From: Thermohalobaculum sp965263335
Lineage (GTDB): Bacteria > Pseudomonadota > Alphaproteobacteria > Rhodobacterales > Rhodobacteraceae
Reading direction: 5' to 3'
Assembly (NCBI GenBank): GCA_965263335.1
Contig: CBDHHE010000003.1
Span: 186,001-250,000 of the forward strand
Length of the DNA: 64,000 nucleotides
This document shows, piece after piece, positions 44,738 to 52,310 of the stretch (positions within the stretch are counted from its first letter, which is position 1; every line of letters starts with the position of its first letter). The translations under genes and the position numbers were made by a program. The notes under the pieces are model-generated. The model did not search any database. It was not told the DNA's origin and saw nothing but the letters and a program-made list of their open reading frames with translations.

Positions 44738-47527
44738 ATGAAGTGGCGAGTCATGAGAGGGCGGCGTACGCGATGGGCGGCCGTCGGCGCGGCTTTCGCT
44801 GTGCTGCTCGGGGGCCTGGCGTGTTCCCGGCCGAGCGCGCCGTCGAAGACTGCGCGACCGAATTCGCAATTGGATGTCGAGGCGTCGACGCTCGTTTGGA
44901 GCTATTTCGGCTGCCGTGAGGTTTTCGAAGGGCCGATCTGTGAGGTTCCGAGCCAAGGGACAGTCACGATTTGGGCGCGTTCGACGACCGGTACCTTGGT
45001 TGAGCCCAAGCTTTCGGGGATGACCATGACGTCGAGTCGGACGGTCGACGGCGGGCGTCAGTGGCGCTTTTCGCCGACCGCGGACCGTGGCGAAGTCACG
45101 CTGACCGAAGTCGTCGGTGGGGCCCGTCGGGTCGAGTCGTTAAGCATTCGGCGGTTCGATCGACCGGCGTGTCCGCTCGAGATGCCCGACTTCGCGAGTC
45201 TGTCGGACAAGGCGCTCGATGCTTTCGAAGCGCAAGTCAGAGAACAGCCGTCCGATGTTCGGCCCGATTGCTGGCGCCGGGCCATTTCCCAGGCCCGGCC
45301 GGTTCAGCGCATCACAACTCGAAACCTGCGATGGACGAAGTGGGCGCATCAAAGCTTCCGGCAGGCGGGACGGATTCGCTCGGCGGTGAATGTGGTCGCG
45401 ACCCGGGCCTTTATCCTGTTTGAAGGCAATCGCGCCGATGAAAGCCAGACGGTGATCGCGCCGCTCGCGTCAACGTCGTCCATCACTGCGGGGCTGCGAC
45501 TTCCGCTGCTGACGACGTACGCGTTTGCAAGTCACGACCTCGCCGAGTTTGCTGCCGCGCGGCGAGCCCTGCAATTTGTCATGACTTGGGCTGAGCGTCT
45601 CGATGCGCCGTCGCAGTGGCAGTGGGCCGGTCGGGCCCTGCTCATTGTGCTCGAGCATCTGGGCGACGGTCACGGGGCCGAACGGCTCGCGGCGAAGCTC
45701 GCGTTGCGGGTGCCCAACGAGTTGCAAGGCTGCTTGGTTAACGGTGCTTTCGGCGCGATATTGTGGTGGTCGCTGGCGGCCCGAACGCGACCCTTTCGCC
45801 CTCTCGACGAACCCATCGCGGCCTCGCTGCCCCATGTCGACCTGGCCGAGGTTCGACGCCGGATTCTCTCGAACCTCGATGATTGCAAGATTCTTCGGGT
45901 CGATGCCCTGACGAATCTCGCACTCGAGTCGATCCTGCTGGGTCGTCCCCAGGAGGCCGACGCCTACTTGAGGCGCGCCGAAGCCGACATCGAGACGGGA
46001 CCGGCCGCGCTGCGCAGCCAACCGTGGTTGGCGGACGCACGCATCGAGTGGGCGCTGGCCGAGGATCGGCCCGCGAAGGCCCTTGCGCGGACCACCGCGC
46101 TGGCCCAACGGGACGACCTGTCTCCGATGCTCGCGTGGACGCTCGCCACAAAGCGGGCGGAGGCGCATCGACGCATGGGCAAGGTCGGTCGGGCGATCGC
46201 CGCGTGGGAGGAAGCGGTCCTGCTCGTCAATGAATGGCCGGGCGTTGTCGAACTCGACCGTTCGTTTGGTGGTTTAGCATCCAGCATTCATGAGGCCGCG
46301 CAGCGGCATGTGGACTTCCTCAATCAGCAGAACCGCGTCGCGGAAGGACTGCAGACGTTTCGATGGGCGCGGGCCCGCGCGCTGCGGGCGGCGCGGCGTA
46401 ACGATCGCTTGGAGGCTTTGCCGCTCGATCGCCAACGGCAGTGGCGGTCGCTGGTCTCTGGCTATCAGCGGTTGCGGGCGGAGATCGATGCGCTTCCCGA
46501 ACCCGATTCGATGCGGGAAGTACGGATGCGGGAGCGCGCGGTGGCTCGTCTCAGTGACCAAGCGCGGGTTAAGTTGCAGCAGGCTCGCGCCCTATTGTGG
46601 TCGAACTACGTTGAAGCGAAGCCCCGCGGACCGGAAAACGGTGAGCTGTTCTTGGCTGTTTACCCGGGTCGCAACGCCTGGCAGCTAAGCCTCGCGGACG
46701 TCGACGGTGCGCGTTCTTCGACCCTCGTCTCCCTTCGGGCCCAGCGGGACGCCCTTCGGACCCAGCTGGTCGCTGCGTTCGCGCGCTACGATGATGTCAT
46801 CGCGCGGTCAGATCGCATTCGCGTGATGGCGGTCGGCGACGGCGACCGAATCGATATTCATAAGGTTTCTTGGCGCGGCCGGCCGCTGTTTCACGCGAAG
46901 CCCGTTGTGTATGGGCTCGACCTTCAGCGTCATCGCCGTCCGGGGCCCAAAAAGCCGAGTCGGGCACTGCTGGTCGCCGATCCGCAAACGCCCCAGGCGG
47001 GCGGCGCCCTCCCGCTGGCGCGCGTCGAAGCGGCGACCTCGCAAGATTGGCTGCAGGCGCAGGGCTGGCGTACCACGTTGTTGTCGGGGCCCGCGGCTAC
47101 TCGAGCCGCGACGGTGAAGGCCCTCGAAGATGTCGACCTATTTCACTTTGCAGGGCATGCGCGCGCGGATGGCACGCGCCTCGGACCCGTCCTGCACTTG
47201 GCGCGCGGTCAGCACCTGGCCGTGTCCGACGTCCTCGCGCTGACCGCGGGGCCGCGCATCGTCATCTTGTCGGCCTGCGAGAGCGGCCGCGACGCCGCCC
47301 GGGGCGTCCCGGGCCCTGACCTGGGCGTGGCGCAGGCTTTTCTGTTGTCCGGGACGTCGATGGTGGTGGCGACGACTCGACCGGTCACCGATGGGCTCGG
47401 GGCGAAGGTTGGCCACGCCCTTCATCGGTCTTCTGCGTACACGCCGGCCGAGGCCGCGCGGGTCCTCGGGCAACTCGACGCGACCATCGAAGAGGATGTG
47501 TCGGCATTTCGCGTCTTCGTCCCTTAG
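44738..47527 (+). CDS. CHAT-domain cysteine peptidase, predicted lipoprotein with TPR-like middle
   Basis: 929 residues from ATG at 44738 (GTG 44702 and ATG 44753 are alternatives). Lipoprotein signal with lipobox GGLACS. An N-terminal beta domain (about 40-140) is followed by a long helical TPR-like region (about 170-600) and a C-terminal CHAT peptidase: FHFAGHARADG with catalytic His807 and IVILSACESGRD with catalytic Cys847, then a typical final stretch (QAFLLSGTSMVVATTRPV). The dyad is intact. CHAT proteases are caspase/separase relatives that include the type III-E CRISPR effector. Export as a lipoprotein is unusual. Followed by the subtilase gene after 80 bp. Confidence 0.85.
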   Translation: MKWRVMRGRRTRWAAVGAAFAVLLGGLACSRPSAPSKTARPNSQLDVEASTLVWSYFGCREVFEGPICEVPSQGTVTIWARSTTGTLVEPKLSGMTMTSSRTVDGGRQWRFSPTADRGEVTLTEVVGGARRVESLSIRRFDRPACPLEMPDFASLSDKALDAFEAQVREQPSDVRPDCWRRAISQARPVQRITTRNLRWTKWAHQSFRQAGRIRSAVNVVATRAFILFEGNRADESQTVIAPLASTSSITAGLRLPLLTTYAFASHDLAEFAAARRALQFVMTWAERLDAPSQWQWAGRALLIVLEHLGDGHGAERLAAKLALRVPNELQGCLVNGAFGAILWWSLAARTRPFRPLDEPIAASLPHVDLAEVRRRILSNLDDCKILRVDALTNLALESILLGRPQEADAYLRRAEADIETGPAALRSQPWLADARIEWALAEDRPAKALARTTALAQRDDLSPMLAWTLATKRAEAHRRMGKVGRAIAAWEEAVLLVNEWPGVVELDRSFGGLASSIHEAAQRHVDFLNQQNRVAEGLQTFRWARARALRAARRNDRLEALPLDRQRQWRSLVSGYQRLRAEIDALPEPDSMREVRMRERAVARLSDQARVKLQQARALLWSNYVEAKPRGPENGELFLAVYPGRNAWQLSLADVDGARSSTLVSLRAQRDALRTQLVAAFARYDDVIARSDRIRVMAVGDGDRIDIHKVSWRGRPLFHAKPVVYGLDLQRHRRPGPKKPSRALLVADPQTPQAGGALPLARVEAATSQDWLQAQGWRTTLLSGPAATRAATVKALEDVDLFHFAGHARADGTRLGPVLHLARGQHLAVSDVLALTAGPRIVILSACESGRDAARGVPGPDLGVAQAFLLSGTSMVVATTRPVTDGLGAKVGHALHRSSAYTPAEAARVLGQLDATIEEDVSAFRVFVP

Positions 47528-47580
47528 TCCGCCATGAATTTTAAGCAAACCGTCTTTTTGCTGCTTAATCCGGGCGGGGG

Positions 47581-47594
47581 CGATCGAAAGATCG
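47581..47594 (+). other. small GAAA-tetraloop hairpin upstream of the subtilase gene
   Basis: CGATC-GAAA-GATCG forms a 5-bp stem with a GNRA loop about 15 bp before the subtilase ATG. It may affect translation of that gene, whose Shine-Dalgarno sequence is weak, or be chance. Confidence 0.25.
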
Positions 47595-47607
47595 AGTAGG
47601 TCTCTAC

Positions 47608-49614
47608 ATGTATATATGTCGAAAGCTAGCGTTTCTCACGGCCTTATTGGCGATGGCGGGGACTCTGTTCAGTCGACCGGCGCCGGCCGAGGCTTGCGGA
47701 GTCGGACCGGTGCCGACGGATCCGTTTGAGCGCATGCTCGAGTTTACCGGCAGCTCGACTGTCAACTGTGACCAGCTCGGACTCAATCCACCGGCCTTCT
47801 TCGTGCCGACGCGCGGGGATTGGTATCAAGTCCAGCGCGACTATCTATTCCAAGGCAATCGCACGGGGCGGCTGGGTTCGTACTGTGTACTTACGCTGAC
47901 CATGGGCGAGGAGTGGCCGTCGGTCGCCGAGTTGATCGACGCTGGGGTTGTCGAGGAGCCCGATCCGTTGCTGATCGTCGATGGCGTCGAGGGCCCGCCT
48001 GGCTACTCGGTGTACTCGTCGCGCATCGTGCCTGATTACTTGGCCCTGTTGGCCCCGACCCCCGAGTACGGGGGCATGTCCAATGCCTATTGGCCCTATC
48101 ATTACAGGCGCTTCATGACGAGCATCGGCGCTTTTGAAGCGTCAACTCTCGTTTCGGCTTTGCCCCCGCCCCAGCGTCCTCCTCGGCTGGCGATTCTGGA
48201 CAGCGCGCCGACGTCATCGACCCCGGGCTGGACGTTGACTGCCGACCACCGAGATCATGGTGTCGCGCTCGCGCGGATGGCCGAGGAAATGCTCTGCGAA
48301 CAGGGCGACAGCCTGGGCCCTTGCTTGGCGAGCGTTGTATCCGTGCAGGCGTTGGGCCGCAATCCCGCGTATCCTTCGGCCGGGTCGCTCGGCGACTTGG
48401 CCATGGCCATCAAACAGGCGATCGAAGACGCTCCCTCGCCCGATCGCCTGACGATCACCTTGCCCCTGGGTTGGGTTCATCCGGCGCTCGGTGGCCACTT
48501 GGGGGACATCTTTGACGCGGTTCCAGCGGGTTCGGTGCCGGAAACCGTAGGCGCCGGCGCGCTGCACGAGGTCTTCGAATATGCGGCCTGCGTCGGGACG
48601 CTGATCATTGGGTCAACGGGAAATCGAGTTGGGCTGCATGACCGCTGCTATGAGGAAGAGGCGATTCGGCCCGCGCATTGGGCTTCGCATACGATCACCG
48701 CGGCCGAGTGCGCGTCGCAGTTCAATGTTACGGCGGGCTATGGGGGGGCGCGACCTCTGGTGATGACCGTCGGCGCCACGAACGACCATAACCAGCGGCT
48801 TGGCGTGCACCGTCAACTCTCCTTTCCCGACGTATACGCCAACGGGATGGCGGCCGTCGCACCTATAAAGACGTTGGGCAATCAGCCGACGGCGCAGCTC
48901 TACGGCACGTCGGCGTCGTCGATCGTCGCCAGCGCACTGTCCGTCATTCTGCAGCACCGAAATGGGTCGACGAAGGCGATCATGATGCGGGAGCTCCTCG
49001 CCCCCACGGGCGGCCCGATCTCGTTGTATGACTACGTTCGACGCCACTTCGAAGACTATGCGGCTGTGGTGTCCCCGCCGGCGCGGCTCGCGCCGCATCC
49101 GACGAAGCTTGGCCTTCAGCCCGACGATTCGGCCCAAATACCGAATTCGGGCAACGTGCAGCCATGTACGCTCCCCAGTGGAGAGCATATCGAAATTCTC
49201 GGCGGCAGTGCCAACGATTGCCTGCTGTTGTCGCGCTCCAGCGCGGACGAAGCGCCGTTTACGCATCAAACGCCGCTATCCAGCGGCGGCGGGCCCTGCC
49301 CATCGTGCACGGTGAGTATGAACAGTCTCAGTGCCGTGACGGCGAACGTTATGGCCCCTAGCCAGGCGACCAACTTCGAGATGCACTTCGTTGAGCTGAA
49401 TACGGCGGGAAGCATCCACTTGTACGCGCTCCCATCGCCGATGATGCTTGTCCCGGGGACAACCTACCAGATTCCGCTCAACTTACCGCCGGGCGTGACG
49501 TTCAATCCGGCGACAACAACGGCGCGCATCATCGGCAACAACGATACGGACGCCACCCTCTTGGGGTTCGAGATTTACGTGAACAGTACAACGGTTCCTG
49601 CGCTCACGCCGTAA
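47608..49614 (+). CDS. secreted S8 (subtilisin-like) serine peptidase
   Basis: 668 residues. Signal peptide about 1-29 (cleavage near PAEA). The S8 catalytic set can be placed: Asp198 in RLAILDSAP, His217 in RDHGVALARM, oxyanion Asn339 in GSTGNRVG, Ser435 in YGTSASSIVASA. The Asp-His spacing (19) is short for subtilases, so this is a divergent member. About 520-668 is a Cys-containing beta domain with a Ser/Thr-rich end. Sits between the CHAT lipoprotein and sigma-factor genes and is probably co-transcribed. Target unknown. Confidence 0.8.
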   Translation: MYICRKLAFLTALLAMAGTLFSRPAPAEACGVGPVPTDPFERMLEFTGSSTVNCDQLGLNPPAFFVPTRGDWYQVQRDYLFQGNRTGRLGSYCVLTLTMGEEWPSVAELIDAGVVEEPDPLLIVDGVEGPPGYSVYSSRIVPDYLALLAPTPEYGGMSNAYWPYHYRRFMTSIGAFEASTLVSALPPPQRPPRLAILDSAPTSSTPGWTLTADHRDHGVALARMAEEMLCEQGDSLGPCLASVVSVQALGRNPAYPSAGSLGDLAMAIKQAIEDAPSPDRLTITLPLGWVHPALGGHLGDIFDAVPAGSVPETVGAGALHEVFEYAACVGTLIIGSTGNRVGLHDRCYEEEAIRPAHWASHTITAAECASQFNVTAGYGGARPLVMTVGATNDHNQRLGVHRQLSFPDVYANGMAAVAPIKTLGNQPTAQLYGTSASSIVASALSVILQHRNGSTKAIMMRELLAPTGGPISLYDYVRRHFEDYAAVVSPPARLAPHPTKLGLQPDDSAQIPNSGNVQPCTLPSGEHIEILGGSANDCLLLSRSSADEAPFTHQTPLSSGGGPCPSCTVSMNSLSAVTANVMAPSQATNFEMHFVELNTAGSIHLYALPSPMMLVPGTTYQIPLNLPPGVTFNPATTTARIIGNNDTDATLLGFEIYVNSTTVPALTP

Positions 49615-49652
49615 CCGTTCTCCCACCCGAATGCACGTTCGCCTGAGGAGCC

Positions 49653-50309
49653 ATGTCGACTGAAGAATCGGTCGGCGGTGACATTCACGCCGAGCACGCG
49701 CTGTTAACGCGCGCGCTCGGGCGTGATCGGCGGGCCGTGCATGCGTTGGTTCGGTATCTCGAACCGCGCCTACTCCTGCGCGCGAACGCGCTGCTGTCGT
49801 ACGACCGGACAACGGGTTCGAGGGAGGACGCGATGGACCTCGTGCAGTCGGCGTGGCGGGAATTGATCCGCGACGATTGGCGCGTACTGCGACAGTGGGA
49901 CCCGAACCGGAGTGTGCGCCTCGTGACCTATGTGGGGGTCGTGGCGAGCAACAAGATGATCACGGAGCTTCGCCGGCGCACGCGGACGGATAAGTCGGAG
50001 GACATTATGCCGCCCGAGGCGTTGAGTCAGCTGGCAGACCTGACCGATGCGCTCACGCAGCGCATCAGTGACCGTCAATATCTCGAGGTTTTGCTCACGG
50101 AGCTGCGGGCTTCGTTGACCGGGAAGGGGGGGCGCGCGTTCGAGGTTCTTTACCTTGAGGACCTTTCGGTCGAGGAAGCCATGGCCCGCACGAACCTGAC
50201 CCGCGCCTCGCTGTACAGCTACCGACGCCGGATCAAGCAGCTGGTGCAGGTCATTGCGGAACAGCTCGAACGACCCCGTAAAGCGGCCAAAGAGCGAGTC
50301 GAATCATGA
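49653..50309 (+). CDS. ECF-like sigma-70 family factor
   Basis: 218 residues. Region 2 pattern AHALLTRALGRDRRAVHALVRYLEPRL and the DAMDLVQSAWREL helix; the segment WDPNRSVRLVTYVGVVASNKMITELRRRT is region-2-like (-10 recognition); region 4 helix-turn-helix is VLYLEDLSVEEAMARTNLTRASLYSYRRRIK. GAGGAG lies directly before the ATG. The stop overlaps the next gene's start by ATGA (50306-50309). That is the classic arrangement of an ECF sigma with its anti-sigma factor. Confidence 0.85.
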   Translation: MSTEESVGGDIHAEHALLTRALGRDRRAVHALVRYLEPRLLLRANALLSYDRTTGSREDAMDLVQSAWRELIRDDWRVLRQWDPNRSVRLVTYVGVVASNKMITELRRRTRTDKSEDIMPPEALSQLADLTDALTQRISDRQYLEVLLTELRASLTGKGGRAFEVLYLEDLSVEEAMARTNLTRASLYSYRRRIKQLVQVIAEQLERPRKAAKERVES

Positions 50310-51406
50310 GCACCGACGGATCGAAGCCGTCGCCGCATGGCTGGCTCGCGCCGTCGGATCCTCGACTCGAGGATTGGGCCTTGGATGCGCTGTCGGCCGC
50401 CGACCGGGAAGACCTCCTTCGCGCGGCGGAGGCCGATCCGTCGCTCGCTGCGCAGCTCGAGCGGCTCCGTCCGCTAGCAGAGCCAGTCCGCGGGCAGATG
50501 GTCGACGATGCCCTCGCGGAACTATCGGCGCCCGTCCCGGCGCCGGAGCCACTGCCGACCCCGGAAGTGCGGCGGCGTCTGGCGCCTCGTTGGGTCTACG
50601 CCATGGCCGCGGCGGCCGCGATCGCTTCGCTGATTTTTGTGGTCCGATTGGGCCGCGAGCAGGTCGGTGCCCCGGTGGTCGTTCTCGATGGACCGGCTGC
50701 CGAAAGGGTCTTTGCCGCGGGCGACGTGGTTTCGATCGCGGTGCCGTCGGCGGCGGACGAGGGGGCGGCCCATCCGCAGCTCTTCGTGCGCGCGGGGACG
50801 GTAGTCCGACCGGTCGCCGTCGAGTGGGCGGTCGATGCCGATCGATTAACGGCGCGGGCGCCCGCGCACCACTTCAGTGGTGGTCACTTTGGTGACGTTG
50901 AGCTGTTGGTCGTGGCGGCGGGCACGCGACCGGATGCGATTCCCGAAGACGCAACGAAGCTCCCGTTTCGGGTCGCCATGCCGCAGTACGGTCTTCAAGG
51001 GGCCGTGGCCATGCGAAGCGCGTTACGGGGCCGCGAAGGCCTCGTCGGTGCGGCGGAGCTTCGCGTTCCGGCCGACGCGCGTGCGCTTCGGCTAACGCTT
51101 CGCCCCGAAGTCAAAGTTCGTTCCGGGGGTACGGTCTGCGTATTTCGCGACGATGCAGGGACGTTGCGGGGCCTCGATCCGACGTGCCGTCCGTTCGAAG
51201 GCGGCGTCCTACGGACGAACATCGACGTGACGTGGTTGGTCGAAGATTCATCAGCCGCCGCGGACGCCGCGCTCGTTTTGGCAATCGCACCTCAGTCTGC
51301 GTCGGCCGAGCAGGCGAGGGCGGTGATTCGCCAGCCGGAGCCTCACCCCATGTGGCAAGTCATCCGGGCGCGTCTTACCCGCGCCTCTTCTTCCGCATCT
51401 CCGTAA
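50306..51406 (+). CDS. bitopic membrane protein, candidate anti-sigma factor
   Basis: 366 residues. N-terminal cytosolic helical segment (DPRLEDWALDALSAADREDLL..., about 15-70) resembles the start of RskA-like anti-sigma domains but lacks the zinc Cys/His motif. One membrane helix at about 94-112 (WVYAMAAAAAIASLIFVVRL), then a periplasmic beta-rich domain of about 250 residues ending MWQVIRARLTRA. Start overlaps the sigma stop by ATGA. The role is inferred from coupling and topology. C-terminal half is paralogous to the next gene. Confidence 0.7.
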   Translation: MSTDGSKPSPHGWLAPSDPRLEDWALDALSAADREDLLRAAEADPSLAAQLERLRPLAEPVRGQMVDDALAELSAPVPAPEPLPTPEVRRRLAPRWVYAMAAAAAIASLIFVVRLGREQVGAPVVVLDGPAAERVFAAGDVVSIAVPSAADEGAAHPQLFVRAGTVVRPVAVEWAVDADRLTARAPAHHFSGGHFGDVELLVVAAGTRPDAIPEDATKLPFRVAMPQYGLQGAVAMRSALRGREGLVGAAELRVPADARALRLTLRPEVKVRSGGTVCVFRDDAGTLRGLDPTCRPFEGGVLRTNIDVTWLVEDSSAAADAALVLAIAPQSASAEQARAVIRQPEPHPMWQVIRARLTRASSSASP

Positions 51407-51470
51407 CGAAGTCGCCTGTCCTTTGCTCAATATCCGTTCGTTCACGCGAACAGTCTGTTGGGAGAAGCGC

Positions 51471-52172
51471 GTGACGGACCCAACACAGGCTCCGGGAAAT
51501 GCGTCTGCACAGCGAGCGTGGCTTCGTTCGCTCGACGACGCCATACGAGAGCGAATGGTGGAGGAAGCCATTGGCGCGCTGAGTAATCCTCCGCGTGGGG
51601 TCCGGCCAAGGTGGGGCCGCGGCCGGCGTGGCCTCATCTTCGGGGTAGCCGTCGCGCTGATCATCGCTGGCGTCGGATATGGGCGCAGCCAACATCCGAC
51701 GTCGGGCCGCGCGCAGTCGAATGAGATTCAGAACGCCGTGGCCTCCCTGTCGCTCACCTTCAGTTCGAGCGCCGGCCAGCCAGCGACGATCGAACTTTCG
51801 CCCTCGACGAGCACGCTTCAGCTCCGACTAGAGTCGGCAGCGCATGGTGCCGCTCGCGTGTCGGTGTGCTCGTTTTTCGAGCGGGTCGACAAATTGATGG
51901 CGGCCGACGGCCGCTGCCGGACGCTCGACGGCCCGGATCTGCAGCTGGCGATCGCCGTAGGGCATGCGCGCACGCAGCGAGAAACGTTGGTCGTGGTTGT
52001 CGGACCATCCTGGTCATCGGTCTCGTCAAGCCGATCGGCTGTGCTGTCGAGGCCCGCACGGGGCTCATCGTCGTCGCCGGCGATCAACCTGCAGGACGCC
52101 ATCCGAGTCGCGCAAACGCCCGCGGCGTTTCCTGATTGGCAGGTGATGCGGATTCGCGTTGTCCGGCCATAG
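51471..52172 (+). CDS. second bitopic protein, paralogue of the upstream candidate anti-sigma
   Basis: 233 residues from GTG at 51471, with GGAG six bases upstream; an ATG at 51423 is less likely. Cytosolic N-terminus (QRAWLRSLDDAIRERMVEEA), membrane helix (LIFGVAVALIIAGVGYG, about 58-75) and a periplasmic domain. The end FPDWQVMRIRVVRP matches the upstream gene's MWQVIRARL, and VSVCSFFER...ADGRCRTLDGPDL parallels its VCVFRDDAG...LDPTCRPFEG. A tandem duplication of the ectodomain is therefore likely. Function unknown. Confidence 0.6.
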   Translation: MTDPTQAPGNASAQRAWLRSLDDAIRERMVEEAIGALSNPPRGVRPRWGRGRRGLIFGVAVALIIAGVGYGRSQHPTSGRAQSNEIQNAVASLSLTFSSSAGQPATIELSPSTSTLQLRLESAAHGAARVSVCSFFERVDKLMAADGRCRTLDGPDLQLAIAVGHARTQRETLVVVVGPSWSSVSSSRSAVLSRPARGSSSSPAINLQDAIRVAQTPAAFPDWQVMRIRVVRP

Positions 52173-52214
52173 GTCACGCCGCGTGGGCGCGATGTGCACG
52201 CCACGCACGCCTGT

Positions 52215-52310
52215 GAACGCTCAACGGTTCGGCGAGATGGACACCGCTCTCTTGAATTCTGCGAACGCTCAACGGGTTGGCGAGGTGGAGACGGCCATCT
52301 TGAATTCGCC
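52215..52310. repeat. 48-bp tandem duplication of a gene 3' end
   Basis: Two 48-bp copies (52215-52262 and 52263-52310), about 80% identical. The gene-proximal copy contains the last 12 codons and TGA of the minus-strand cysteine-repeat lipoprotein. Read in frame, the distal copy encodes EFKRAVSISPNR-stop beside the genuine EFKMAVSTSPTR-stop. The frame and stop are kept, with several differences changing amino acids, so the duplication is not very recent. Confidence 0.8.

Noticed and set aside
47535..47600. 21-codon frame between the CHAT and subtilase genes
   Set aside because: It begins with ATG but has no ribosome binding site and no recognisable features. Leader-peptide control cannot be supported.
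40935..52172. Type III-E CRISPR (Craspase) locus
   Set aside because: A CHAT protease and a sigma factor are present, but there is no Cas7-11, Csx30, Cas1/Cas2 or repeat-spacer array, and the CHAT protein carries an export signal.
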